Origin: Cannabis sativa
Taxonomy: Eukaryota > Streptophyta > Magnoliopsida > Rosales > Cannabaceae
Direction: 5' to 3'
Assembly (NCBI RefSeq): GCF_029168945.1
Contig: NC_083601.1
Span: 34,399,660 to 34,463,659, forward strand
DNA length: 64,000 nt
Of this stretch, positions 26,201-47,271 are shown piece after piece. Position 1 is the first letter of the stretch. Every line of letters starts with the position of its first letter. The position numbers were made by a program, and so were the translations under genes. Under the pieces are notes generated by a model, which worked only from the letters and a program-made list of their open reading frames with translations, made no database searches and was not told the DNA's origin.

Positions 26201-28252
26201 TCATTTTCATTCATATTTTCATACCAAGTTTATTTAACGTTGTATCATATTGAAAGCAGAGTATGTCTTTTCACACAAATCTCTATTCTGAACTCTCTTC
26301 AGTTCCGTAATATTATTATTTTTGTTAAAATAGAGTATTTTAAAGGGTTGGAAAAATATTTAATCATATATAGTATTACGTATATCAGCTTAATTACTAC
26401 AAAATATGAAAATAGGTCCATTTTATATTTTCTCAGGTAGCCACCTAAGTTATTTCACCATTCTCAAATACTATTTGAATGTATTTTTTCACCTTGGTAA
26501 ATGATTATGACTAAAGGATGTGGAATAATATCCAGTATAAGTGTATAACTGAGTACTGTGTAAAATTCTTAGTTTTGGATGATTAATATGTATGGTTTTA
26601 ATGAAGGATGTTGATGTGGGAAGATGGATTCTGCCGAGGAAGTTTGGAAGAGATTGAAGGAGAGGATCTGGTGAGGAAAGCCTTCAGCAAGATGTCCATA
26701 CAATTGTATAATTATGGAGAAGGGTGGGTACTGGGTAGGTGTTTTTGTGGTTGTTTCAATTTAATAATCTCTCTGCCTCTCACAATCTAAAATCCAATTG
26801 CTCCTACCAAAATATGTCTGAACATAAACATAAATACATTTTTGGTGAAATTTTTCTACTGTTTTTTTCTTTACTTTTGATGAGTTTCATTTCATCATGA
26901 CCAGGCTGATGGGCAAAGTTGCATCTGATAAGTGTCACAAATGGGTCTTCAAAGAACCAACTGAATGTGAACCTAATATCTCCAACTACTGGCAAAGCTC
27001 TTTTGATGCTGTATGTTCTTATAGTATTTTCTGCTTCAATTTTATTTTACCGGCAAAGTTCTTTTGATGCTGTATGTCATAATTACATCAACTTAGTTAA
27101 TAAATGCAAATCATTTAATTCTGTTTCTGGTTTCTGCATTTGGTTAGATGCTATTTTAGCAATATTCGTTGTGACTTTCTTTTATGCCATTAATTACAGC
27201 TCCCCCCTGAATGGACTGATCAGTTTGAGTCAGGGATTCAGGTTAGAACAGAAATAATTTCTTTGAATTTCATCATCAGATTATACAGTTACATTTTTCC
27301 TAATTATTCTTTTTTCATCAGACAATAGCTGTGATTCAGGCTGGTCATGGTCTTCTGCAGTTGGGTTCCTGCAAGATTGTGAGTTTTCTTTTTCAAACTT
27401 TGTTCTCTATCCCCCTTTGGATTTGAATATGTCATTTGTGTAGCAATTAGTACTAACGATGAACATGTATACATATATACGTATCTACAGATACCTGAAG
27501 ACCTTCATTTTGTGCTAAGAATGAGGCATACCTTTGAGTCTCTTGGCTACCAATCCGGTTTCTACCTCTCCCAATTATTTTCTTCAACCAGAAACTCATC
27601 ATCTTCCACTTCAATTCCTTCAAAACAATCTACCATACCAATCCGACCACCTCCTCCACTCTTCAATTGGGCACAAAGGCCTATCCCAACTCCCAATTCT
27701 CTGCTTCCTTCTCCTAATTACCAGAACTCTGCAGCAAGACTAGGCTTTCCCCAGCCCAAAGACGAGACACACATGTTCCTCCTTCCTCATTCATCGTCCG
27801 AAACTCGAATGGAAGACATGTTGGGAGGAGGAGGCAGTGGTGGTGGCGGGGGAGATCATCATGAAAATGAAATCAAATGGCCCAACGGTCTGTCCTTCTT
27901 CAACGCGCTCACTGGAAGAAGCGACGATGCAAAGCTTCTCTTCAACACCGACAGCTTGGGAAACAAACAGGAGAACCAAAACCATCACTCCAATTCAGAT
28001 AATGCTTGTCATGGAAATTCAAACGAGTTATTGAGTTTAGACAGCCACACAGCTGAGGGTGGTAGGAAGAATAATAGCATGGAAAACAAGTTCAAGAGGA
28101 GCTTTACTTTGCCTGCAAGAATGGCTGCATCGTCTTCATCCACTTCGGTCGATCATCATCATCATCATCTTAATCACCACCAACAAGGGGACTATAGGAA
28201 TTCTGAGCAAGGGGGTATGTACGCTGATGTCATGGATACCTTCTTGGATTGA
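23240..28252 (+). CDS. Plant 'WNK-related' protein with bHLH-MYC_N-like N-terminus, seven exons
   Basis: Exons: 23240-23370, 23484-23534, 26607-26723, 26905-27010, 27200-27241, 27322-27378, 27491-28252. Joined length is 1266 nt, 421 residues; phases agree and all introns are GT..AG. Residues about 15-165 resemble the bHLH-MYC_N domain of LHW-like factors (ALRSVCLSTEWTYSVFW, LMWEDGFC, LMGKVASDKCHKWVF, QTIAVIQAGHGLLQLGS). The C-terminal half, all in exon 7, is low-complexity with Gly-, Ser- and His-rich runs (DHHHHHLNHH) and no basic helix-loop-helix. Arabidopsis homologues are labelled 'serine/threonine-protein kinase WNK-related', but no kinase domain is visible, so that name is misleading. 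A nuclear or transcription-related role is inference. Intron 2 is 3072 bp and full of MITEs. The donor of exon 4 is duplicated 61 bp downstream. The exon 3 donor is non-optimal (GTGGGT) but gives the conserved junction. Confidence 0.85.
24837..25322. mobile_element. Tourist-like (PIF/Harbinger) MITE in intron 2
   Basis: 486 bp with target duplication TTA (24834-24836, 25323-25325). Terminal inverted repeats are GGTGGCGTTTAATAACACTT and GGTGCCGTTTGTTAACACTT. Its middle (25030-25115) carries a C-rich degenerate repeat of GACCCGGACCC type, the reverse complement of the GGGTC minisatellite at 31950-32240. Confidence 0.8.
25417..25890. mobile_element. Second TIR MITE in intron 2
   Basis: 474 bp, ends TGGCATGTTTACTAATAAGT and (reverse complement of the right end) TGGCACGTTTACTATACAGT, flanked by TGA on both sides (25414-25416, 25891-25893). 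A 3-bp target duplication suits PIF/Harbinger-type elements. Confidence 0.75.
25894..26235. mobile_element. Third, diverged MITE in intron 2
   Basis: The body matches the element at 29566-29857: AATAGAATAATTTTT, and TAAATTTGATTCCA followed by TCTATT...TCATTC. The left end directly abuts the previous MITE and lacks a clear terminal repeat, so it may be truncated. Confidence 0.5.
26991..27078 (+). repeat. Short tandem duplication covering the exon 4 donor site
   Basis: GGCAAAGCTCTTTTGATGCT with GTATGT (26991-27016) recurs as GGCAAAGTTCTTTTGATGCT with GTATGT (27052-27077), 61 bp later. The second copy is intronic and provides a second usable-looking 5' splice site. Splicing there would shift the frame and reach an in-frame TGA. 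Confidence 0.85.
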
Positions 28253-29054
28253 TTTGTAATGGTGTGCAAGGGTTGGAAAGATGTTGTATCTAGGCAAAGA
28301 TTTTTGGTTCCTTTGCTTGTTTTCATGCTCCTAATATTTTGTGTTTTAATCGTCTAATTTCCAAGACTGAATGTTTAATTCATAGTTTTACACTTGTAGA
28401 AGTTCTTTCAAGATAAGCAATAGCTTTTTTTTCTTTGCCACTGAAGTCTGAATGTGAACATAACAAAATTAATAATGGTGGTGGTGAAAGAAGATGAGTT
28501 GATTGAATTGGCCATAACCATGCATATATGAACTTACTCATTCTATAAATTCTGGTCAATTGTATTTAAAAGTTTAGATTGAACTTATCAACTACCCGTT
28601 TAACGAGTTGACGCCATTCAATTTAATTATCTTTCTTAAATGTACAAAAAATGTATATGCTGTTCCTTTTTTATTGCATAGGGCCGTAGCCATGTCTACT
28701 AAACTAATTAGGCTTTAAATGTAAGCTTAAAGAATTGGGATTTGTTACGTATAACTAAAATATTAAAACTCAATGATTTCAGTGTTACCCTTGATTTTAA
28801 TTCTTTCTTTGTGCTTGATTAAATTTAGATTATTTATCATCTGTTATTGGCGTGTTATTAGCCTTTTAAGTGAGACTTAATTAGGGTTGTTCTCGATTTA
28901 AAGATTAATTTTGTTTGTGTTTTTGAACTTAAACAATAACTTAGTTCATCGTGATGAAATTAATTTTTTCTTTAATTATAAATTAATTAAACATGTGCTT
29001 AAATTATACAATAAATTATATTAAAAAAATATAAAAATTGAATAATGACATATG

Positions 29055-29230
29055 AATAAAGAGAAATGCTAAAAGGCATGCATCAGTACTGCCAAGCATC
29101 CTCCTACGTGTCAATATCGCTATTGGTCTAATTTAGTATCGAGTCCCATATAGTTTAATATAATAGCTTTTAAGGAGTATCGCTAGCCAATCATAAGGCG
29201 ACACGTCTTAAGGGTACTAGGTTACATCTA
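29055..29230 (-). mobile_element. MITE, copy in reverse orientation
   Basis: The reverse complement reads GATTGGCTAGCGATACTCC and GGGACTCGATACTAA, aligning with the forward copy at 19848-20024. The outer ends are less well preserved. Confidence 0.6.
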
Positions 29231-29565
29231 ATACAGGTGTTTATAAAGAGCTAAAATATTAATTATTCTGAAAAAATAATGAGTATAAAATAAATTATAC
29301 AGATAAAATTATGTTATTTGGTAATTATAAAATTTGATTCTAATTTCAATTTTTGTAAAAATATTCCTATTTTTGATCTTCTCGATTGTTCAAAATTTTA
29401 AATCTTTATGATTACGTGAACTAGAATTAGAAAAGAGATTTACTTTGATTTTTAGATTTGACTCTTAATCTTAATAAAACATTTTTGTTTTTGTTTTGAA
29501 ATTTTTATATTGAACAAAAAGGAGATGTAAAGTGCTAGTAATAATATTGTTTTAATGCAAATTTA

Positions 29566-29857
29566 AGTGGGCGTTTGGTTGAAGGTAATGAAATAGAATA
29601 ATTTTCATTTAATTTTTTTGTTTGGTTGAATTTAAAAGTATTAGAATGTCACTACAATAGAATGTCCTTTCTATTATTTTGGTAGAATGATTATTCCATT
29701 TTAAAAATGAAAAGAAACACCATTCGTAACATGAGAAAACTTTAATAATTTTTTTATTAAATTTTTTTTTTATGAAATTTAAATTTGATTCCACTCCTAT
29801 TTTTATTGTCATTCTAATCATATTCTTATATTTTATTCATTCCAACTAAACGATATT
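29566..29857. mobile_element. Tourist-like MITE of the GGCGTTTGGTT family
   Basis: Left end GTGGGCGTTTGGTTGAAGGT, right end ATTCCAACTAAACGATA (inverse of the left), probable TTA target duplication at 29563-29565 and 29858-29860. The interior matches the elements at 25894-26235 and 42182-42490. Confidence 0.65.
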
Positions 29858-30631
29858 TTAATTTTCAAATTTAAATTAAGATTAATTCATTGAATTGTTT
29901 TAGAAAAAACCTTGTATTCGACGTTTTATTTTCGGTTCTTTTGGTCGAGATACATTTGGAAAGTAAGTATATCCGTTTTCTCGTTGAAATTGTGAAAAAT
30001 CTATAACATACTAAAAAATTAAATAAAAATTGTGAACAATTCACGTGGGATTACTTGACCATAATTAAAGTCCGTATCTATGTGAACTATATATAGTTGT
30101 AAGAGGAGTCTCATGCATTGGTACATGTGATTTGTGATTTGATTTCTTAGATAGTAGACTCAACACATCTTCTACTAATAGCCCAGACTTTTAGAGTTAA
30201 TTGTCAGCTCGTAAATTTCCCTAGTTCTCCTTTGTTATTCCTATTAATCCTCCCAGTTCTTTAAATACACATTTTTAGGCGCAATATCAGTGGATATATA
30301 TATATATTTTTTTTTGAAAAAACAGTGAATATATATTAACTATAATAAGGTATTAAGAAGAGAATTCTGAATTTGGTTTATGTTCCAATAATAACCCATC
30401 AAGTGCATGCATGATTCATTTTTCATGAAATTCAATATAATGAGCATACGTATAGAAAGCTATATATTTGGGTTGGAATTTTTGGCATAACACAACATCA
30501 GCATAAGTATGACATGACATAATAAAAATATATAAACTTAAGTTTGATACGATAAGAAAAATATGAATTTGGGCACAATTAGGTAAAAATGTAAGCTTTA
30601 GCATAAACAAACGTACATGAAAGCATTGGAA

Positions 30632-31099
30632 CTACAAAGAGAGAGAAGCCATTGTAGTGGCAGCTTGGGCCCTGTTACAAAACCGATAAATGATGTGATG
30701 TGGGCAAAGATAACCTCTTTTTGTATTGTCGGAAGCAAAGGCCATACAATACATACTACTGGGGGACTACCAAATATGACCGAAGTAAATATACACAAAA
30801 TTTTATTAAATATTTTGTTCTTTCCCCAACATAAAGACAAATAAGCTCGTACAAAATTTCCTAGTCTATCTCACGACTTTCTGTGCGGGGCCCATTTGGC
30901 CAGTTCAGCTCAGCATGAGCATGCCATAAGGCCATTGGGCCAGTTCAGCTCAGCATACCATTGGGTCGCTCACCTTCACTTTCTCTTTTCTCTGTTTTAC
31001 CATTTGTTAATCTTTCTTGGTTTGTACCCAAATTATGCTGGGGTAGGTCCGTCACCTAAGACTTATGACCAATTGCAGATTTGGATGGCTTCTTCCATT
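30632..31099. repeat. Noncoding block, copy B (pair of 8626-9090)
   Basis: Colinear with copy A, same orientation; shared landmarks include TTTGTATTGTCGGAAGCAAA and GGTAGGTCCGTCACCT. This copy has an internal tandem repeat: GGCCAGTTCAGCTCAGCAT at 30898-30916 and 30938-30956. ORFs in the two copies do not correspond. Confidence 0.75.
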
Positions 31100-31769
31100 T
31101 GGAAAAGCAGGGCCGTCAAGCAGTTTGGTTTGGAGTCTTGGCCAAAAAATTAATATAGTTTTTTATTTTTTAAAAAATTAATCAATATTTCACAAATTTA
31201 ATTTTTTAAAAATAAAAAAATACTTTATTAATTTTAAAATATATAAGAATTTTAGAATGGGATTATTTCACAAATACACAAAAATAACAAAAAAATTACA
31301 AAAATACAGGTTTATAGAATTTCAAATATTTTTACAATTTTTTTATTTTTATTTACAGAAAATACGGTTTTTTTATGTTGTACTCGTGTTATTTTGTTAT
31401 ATCTATGTTATTTTTTGTTGTTGTTTTGATGTTATTTTCATGTTACGTTTATGTAATTTTTTTTTTTGTGTTATTTTTATAGAAAACCATAAAAATGTAA
31501 AAAAAACAATCTTAAAAATATAATTTTTTTTTTATAAAAAATAGTAACTTATGTAATTATCTCTTTTAAAATTATGTATATTGTGATCACAAAATTTTAT
31601 GAAGTTATTTTATTTTTGTTGTAAATGCATATTTGTTGTTATGAACTATATTATGTATACTAAATATTATAAAAATAATATTTATTATAATATATATAAA
31701 TAATAAAAAATATCTTCTAATATAAGGGCCATGAGTAATGACTTAAATTGGATTGACCCTCAAGTTTAT

Positions 31770-32240
31770 CTCACATTTTTTTTTATTATTTTCTCACATT
31801 ATTTTTACTCCCTTCATTTTCTCACATTATTTTCTCTCTCCTTATTTTTTCTCTCCTCATTTTCTCTATCATCATTTTTCACATTATTTTCTCTTTCAAC
31901 ACCCCTCTCATTATTTTCTCTCTCATCACTTTCTCTTTCATCAAGGTTGGGATCCGACATTTGGGGTCTGGGGTCGAGGCTGGGTTACGGGTCCGAGGCT
32001 AGGGCTGGTTTACGGGTCCGGGTTCGAGGTCAAGGCCAGGGTCTATGTATAGGTTCAAGGTGAGGCTCGAATTCGGGGCGGGTTCGGGTCTGGGGTGCAA
32101 GTACGGGTCCAGGTCCGGGTACGGGGTTTGGGTCTTGGGTCTAGGGTTGGGATCAGGGTTTGGGTCAAGGGTCGTGGTTTAGGTCTAGGGCCAGGGCCAG
32201 GTTCGGAGTCCGTGTCCGTATTCGGGTCGAGATCCTGATC
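31770..32240. repeat. Pyrimidine tract followed by GGGTC-type minisatellite
   Basis: 31770-31945 repeats CACATTATTTTCTCTCTC-like motifs. 31950-32240 is a degenerate repeat of GGGTCCGGGTTC / GGTCTAGGGTT units, strongly G-rich on this strand. ORFs through it are by-products of the repeat. Confidence 0.8.
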
Positions 32241-32665
32241 AAGTCTTGTTCATATCTAGGTCTTAAAGTAATGAGCATTTTTTTAAATAAAATAAAATGA
32301 AATGAAAAATATTTTTAGTTGTTGACCTCACTTTTAGCCAACGATAGTGAGTCAATTAATAAGCGATTAAGAATATAATTAAAAGAGAGTACAAATAATA
32401 AAGTAATAAAAAACATCATATTTTAAAGAGGTTCAGCCCCGTGAGTGTGGTAATAACCTACTCCGCTTGAGAACTTGAGAGAAAAAATAAAGTGTTTTCC
32501 TCTCTAAAAGCTCTTACAATAGATCTCTAAGTAATTCTCTTTGAAGCAATTCTCTTGATCCCTTTTAAAGTGAGGCTAAGTCATTATTTATAGGATCTTA
32601 ATGCATGAGGGAAAGTTTTCCTTTTGCTTACCATGAATAAAATAGGAAATTACCTTTATTACATA

Positions 32666-35103
32666 TGTAACGCCCTAAGATTTAGGCACGCTACCCAATA
32701 TGATTAAGAAACCCTAATCCCCTAAACGGAATTGGTTTTAAAATAAGCGCGGAAATTAAACTTTAAACGAAAACGGAATGAAAATAAACATGTAATAATT
32801 TTAACCTTACAAACAAAAGTTACATATTTCGGGATCCCGAAAATCATTTTAAAAAATATTACAAGTCTTTTCTCCTTAACCGACCTAAGCGGCAAAATAG
32901 AGTTACAAAAGTTTCAACACTGGTAGACCCCAACCCGCTTGGTCTAGTGTGACACGAACATGTACATACATCACCCAACTCCCATACTCATGGTTGATCA
33001 GAGATAGATTTACCCTTTCCTGCACAGTAGAGCACCCGTGAGCCAAGCCCAGCAAGACAGTAAAATATATCGTTAATCATATATAACTCATCACATAAAT
33101 AATAATGTCATTTCATATTTGTCTGTATGACACAGACCTGCGTGTCACACTCACACGCCTATTTATGTCTATGTGGCATAGACCTACGTGTTACGCTCAC
33201 ACGTCTAATTACAATAAGGCCTTAGAACGGTTCATCTCGGTTCTAGTTGCCGAGTCCAACCTGATTATGCCTTGAACACATAACCATTTACTTCAATATA
33301 CATCTATATACATCATGGCATAACAATTACATATTAATAATTCACTTGGGTAATAACCCTAAGCCAATAAACCGCTCCCTTTAGAGTAATAACTCTAATC
33401 CCGGTTTTTAGTTTCTCATATAAATCACATTCCATATAAGCGCCACTGCGCATATCTCTACGTGCTAACTACTGTCTTACCTGATGTCCCGCAAATATGG
33501 AGATTCCAAATCCCCGGGTGCTCTTGACCAAGTGCCGGTAATCCTAGTCATAATTCTCGGATACACAAAATCCATTTCCATAAATTAAAAACTGGGCATT
33601 TAAATTCCAGATATTCCGAGAGAGCTCGGAACGAGCTTTCCAACGATATAAAGAACGTCCCAAACGGAGTCACGAGTCAAAAGTTATGACCAAAACAAAA
33701 ACCCGAAAAAAATACAATAAGCTGCCAAAAATGGCCGCGGCTACTGGGTTTAAAAACCCAGGAAACCCTGTTTCCAGCCACGAAAAATGCATCCAAAAAT
33801 ACCAATTTTCATGCTATAGCAACCCACAATCATACCAAACTTTCACCTAGCATAAACCAAGTAATTAGGGAGGAATTACACCTAATTCACTTCCAACAAC
33901 ACCAAAAACCAGCAACTAAAAATCATCAATTTCAGAAAGCTTTAACTAGAGCAAAAATCCCAAATCAAGAGCTTGCATAACCATAAAAAAAATATCAGCA
34001 TCTTTACACAAATTTATTCTCAATATAACCCAAGCAAATGCCTTAAATCCTCATCCATGCATAAAAATTCAGATTATAACAACAATCACATAAACACAAT
34101 TATCAACAATTCATCATGAACTAATCAACATCAAGAGTTTAGAGCTTAAATCTAACAAAATTACTTACAATATTCAGCAAGAAAATGTCGACATAGATTT
34201 CAAATTCTCACATTCAAATCTCCATCTAAGCTTCCAAACATTCAAAGCTTAGCTACTAACAAAATATTCAAACTAGAATTTCACCAACTCATATCAATTC
34301 ATACCCATGCATTTCAAGAACACCTACTCATAAAAACATGCTTCTTTTTCTTTTTCTTTTTTTATTTTTTTTTTATTTTTAAATTCTCATTTCAGCAACA
34401 ACTCAGAAATTATAAATGGTAGGAGAACTACCTCAAATCCAAGCAAGAGCAAATCTTTAAATCTCCAAAACTAAGCTTTCTTCCACAAGCAATTCACCAC
34501 AAAATCAAAGCTAAAAAAATGAGTTTTTGAGAGAGGGAGAGGCTGGCTGCTAGGGTTGGAGTAAAATGCAGAAATAAAATCTCATTTTGCTTAATATTTC
34601 CCTTTTAATGAATCATAACCCAAAATACACAATTACCACATTGCCCTTAGGGCCAAATTCCCATTTTCAAGCATATAAGGGTAAAAAAAAAATATAATTA
34701 TCACATTTCACACACTCAAATAATAAATTTCAGATTTCTTGTATAAAAATAAAATGCCAATTAAACATCCCAAAATTGTATTTCAGCCCGAAACCCGGTT
34801 CGGCCCGAAATACCCGGTTGTGACTATACCGCGCCAACTTGTCAGAACACACCTGAAAAAGGACACACCAGATATACTATATAATAATATAGTTCATAAG
34901 CACATAAATAAATTAAATTCACAGTTTTACCCTTCTCGGGTCAAAATTACTAAAATGCCCCTGGCTCACCAACGGGGTCTTAACATGTCATTTCTCAAAT
35001 TAATTCGCATATAATAAATTATATAATAATATAATTCTACAATAATACTAAATTAACTAGTTAGGGCTTTGCTAATCTATTTCCTTAATTCCAGGGTATT
35101 ACA
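32666..35103 (-). mobile_element. Solo LTR, 2438 bp, probable Ty3 type
   Basis: Starts TGTAACGCCC and ends GGGTATTACA, with a perfect 5-bp target duplication ACATA at 32661-32665 and 35104-35108. Only one LTR and no internal region is present, so it is a solo LTR left by recombination. On the minus strand it begins TGTAATACCCTGGAATTAAG, a start typical of plant Tekay/Del-like Ty3 LTRs, and contains a transcript-leader-like stretch (CCCTAGCAGCCAGCCTCTCC). Orientation and lineage are inferred. The ORF at 34739-35014 inside it is not a gene. Confidence 0.85.
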
Positions 35104-36796
35104 ACATAACTATGATATAGAAACTAGGAAACTAGAACGAGTTGCCATATTTCTCTGATTTAATCCCATGATTATAGGGATTACCTTCGTGTCTTGGCAT
35201 CACAAGATTACTCTGAAGTAATTAACCTTATGCGAGCCGGACTTCCACCTGGTCGGATGCTCTATCTTTACTTTGGTCGAGTAATCAATTAAAGATGCTG
35301 ATGAATTATATGGAGGCTGTTCGAGATATTTACCTCTGCCCAGACACCAAAAATGTAGGACACGTGTCGCTTGATTCTTTTACCATGTCAATGTGCAAAA
35401 AATTGGATAACATTAGTAAACATTAACCATACGTGATTGGTGTTTTGAAAACTTCAAAAATTAGTTTTTGTTCTTATTTTTTAAAACACAATTTTAAAAC
35501 AAAAAGTAAAAAACAATGTCAAACATGTTTATAGTTGCCTTCATATTAATTTTTTAAATAACAATTATACTCCTTGAAATATTACTAAAAATAATTGCAA
35601 AGATAAACATATAATTTCATAAGTATTATGGATCGGATGTTTTATGAATTTTTTAATATGTTATTATACATGTTAGTTGGTGATCCTATAATTGTATTCT
35701 TTAAATTTATTGGAATACGTTTGTCAAACAATCAGTTAGGAACTTCCTTGATTTGGCTAAACATATTCTTTCATAGATAATAAGTCATCTTGTCAAAGTA
35801 CCATAATGGTTGTCTAGGTATATTACCAATCACAATTTCAGATTGTATTTTAGACAACACAATTTGTGTACATAATTATAATCATTTTTTTTTATATATA
35901 AACTTATCATTTAATTTATTACTACCAATTATTTATAATTATGTGAAAAATGATATAGTAAATTAATATACAAGTACTGTTTAAAAAAAAAAATTAATAT
36001 ACAATTATTTTTCCTTTCAATTTTTTCTTCCAAGAGGATATATAAGTAACTTTCAAGTATTTAAACATACATCTGAATTTAATTTAAATTAAATTTTAAT
36101 CAAATAACTTCATTTTGATTTATTGTTTAGTTATGTTTTGGTTAAATTTTAAGAAAAACCTAAATTCACTAATTTAAGATGTTTTTTTTAATGGAATTAA
36201 GATGTATATTATGAAGTTATTGCGAAAATAAAATTGTATTTTTTTTTTTGTAAGGAAGTAATTTAAAACTTTGTTAACGTGTGTTGTTAAGTTATATTAC
36301 CAACTCTTAACTAATCCCCAACAAAAGGAAAAACTTGGTTTGTAATATAAAGTGAAATTATGAGAGTATAGATATGTTTTTGGAAAGATCCAAGACAGGA
36401 TAGCAGCAGCTCATAATAATTTAGAATTCCAAATTATTATACGTTTTAGAGTTGCGGTCAGATGTGATCAGGCGCATATTAAGTATCCTGGGCCCCAAAC
36501 AATCTACACCGTTGAAGATCTCATCGAAAGGCTCAGACTCTGGTCCTATAGTAGAATCTCCGGGAACAATGACAGGGACGAAGAGGAACACAGAATTATG
36601 AAAAGGGAAAGACGAAGAAAATGTAATGTAAACAAAAAACAAAAGAAAAAACCCAAAGGCCTCTCTTCTCTTCGATCTCTTTGATTGGAAGTTCCCATAG
36701 CCACTCTGCAACGAGGCCCTAGAGCGATTAAGACAGAGAACCGAAAGAGATCTGTGCCTCCGCTTCGATATATTTACATTGGAATTGCATTAAAGG

Positions 36797-37320
36797 GTAA
36801 GTTTTGAAATCGAATGTCAAAGTCTTAGATTAGTGAATTCCAATGAAACTCAGCAAACCCTGTTTAGAGATAGATACACTTGGCTTTGTTCATGTTGTTG
36901 CTGTTTCGCTTTCGCCATTTCGATATTTGGGCTGTCATTAAATAAAAATTTCTTTTGTTGGGCTGTCAATATAGCGATTCCCACTACACCTAATAAAGTT
37001 TTGGAACTTTGCTTAGAGTTCAAGAGCTTGTGTTTGTGCATATGGGTCCTATAGATATTTGTGTTGCCATGATGGTAGATTTGTGTTCAAATGTATGCTC
37101 GTGTATGCTTCTGCAGACATGGTTGAGGATTTTTCTTTATTAATGTATATCTATAATGCTGTTTCAGATTGGTATTTGAAGCATATGCATGGATTTGTGG
37201 AAATACATTTCGGGTGTCTGAATGGGAGGTGGCTTTCGTAGAATTCCGGGGCTGGAGTTTATTCTTTGTTGTGGCACTCTTTGCTGACCGATATTTTGTG
37301 AGCCAAGGGTGTGAGTAGCA
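36797..37320 (+). other. Likely 5' UTR intron of the kinase gene
   Basis: A consensus donor (GGGTAAGTTTT) at 36797 and an acceptor (GAGTAGCAG) ending at 37320 lie just upstream of the start codon at 37338. The leader before the donor is GC-richer than the surroundings. Inferred from splice-site sequence and position only. Confidence 0.45.
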
Positions 37321-37337
37321 GTTTCTTTGTGCATAAA

Positions 37338-46254
<8,917 letters not shown>

Positions 46255-47271
46255 ATGAAGTCGGAACGTGTCGTTGATATTTAGCGCCATCATCGTTTGT
46301 GCTATTATTATTATTATTATTTTTTATTTTCCTTTTCTTATTCAATGTACATAAACATTGTTAGAAATTGTGTAGTTATTTGTTTGATTGTTATTATTAT
46401 TATTATTTTTGTTGCAACTTTTCTATCTTAAACAATTTTTTGGGGGGTTTTAAGGTGGCAACATCGTGGCTGTATAAATTATAGGGATTTTTACTATAAT
46501 TACAATTTCAAGATTAGAATTTACTAAGATTTTATAACTGTCTTGTTTGAATCTGTTGGAGATTCAACTTATCTTATCTTGCCGTCATTTTATTCTTATT
46601 TTGGCATAGTTATTCATTAAAATGTGCCAGTCGGTTTCGTCGTAGAGTTCTTTATCCCTACACAAAAATAGCTCTGGAAAATTCAAAAATAAATTAAAAT
46701 AAAAAATTGGGATTGAAAATGCTAAAATAAAATGTTTCTTTGAAAATTATCAGTGATAAAAAAGGCGTTCTTTATAATTTGGTAATTTTACTTCACTTCA
46801 GCATAGAAATTTGATTAACTGATGGGAAATTACATAATAATACAATTAATCATCCAAACACAGCAAATAAAAATGTAATTCGAGAATATCATTTAATTTA
46901 ACAATTAAATACATAGGTTGTGCCAAACGAAGTACTACATGCTGCATTGCACCGAAAGGTTAGAAGATGATGGTCAAAAGTTTACTGACTTGTATTAAAC
47001 AAAGAGCAGTACTTCTTTTAAGATATGAAAATCTGACAGAATTTGGAACAGCCCCCAGAACAACAAAATAAGCATGAGACAGTGAAGGAATGCAACTGAT
47101 TGTTTGATCAATTGTATGCCAGAATTTATTTACTGTATTCTTCATCTGGTATGTCTTCATCACAGGTAGGTGATTGCCTTATGGAGCAACCATTTGTTGC
47201 AAACAGCAAACCTTGTATCATATAGCCAAGCATAGGTTCATTGAATATTTTGGCTTTTTAATCTAAAAGTT
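46255..47271. other. Convergent 3' intergenic segment
   Basis: Only about 1 kb separates the kinase stop from the PRA1.H stop on the opposite strand, so it must hold both 3' UTRs and polyadenylation sites. TTATTATTATT runs occur near 46304 and 46390. No ORF here looks real. Confidence 0.55.

Larger units (their letters stand above)
28253..36600. other. Intergenic region between the WNK-related and kinase genes
   Basis: Begins with the presumed 3' UTR of the upstream gene. It contains MITEs, noncoding block copy B, a pyrimidine-rich tract followed by a G-rich minisatellite, and the solo LTR, each listed separately. Sequence flanking the solo LTR (about 32330-32660 and 35109-35400) looks like part of an older retroelement (GAGGTTCAGCCCCGTGAG texture), but I could not define its ends. 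No gene seen. Confidence 0.5.

Noticed and set aside
23240..28252. Protein kinase assignment from the 'WNK-related' label
   Set aside because: No glycine loop, HRD or DFG motif exists in the reconstructed protein.
31731..32063. 110-codon ORF rich in Ser/Leu then Gly/Arg
   Set aside because: It is a by-product of the pyrimidine tract and the GGGTC minisatellite.
34739..35014. 91-codon ORF
   Set aside because: It lies inside the solo LTR and matches no family I know.
36421..36711. Minus-strand 96-codon ORF near the kinase promoter
   Set aside because: It overlaps the likely kinase leader, has no recognisable domain, and is probably antisense noise.
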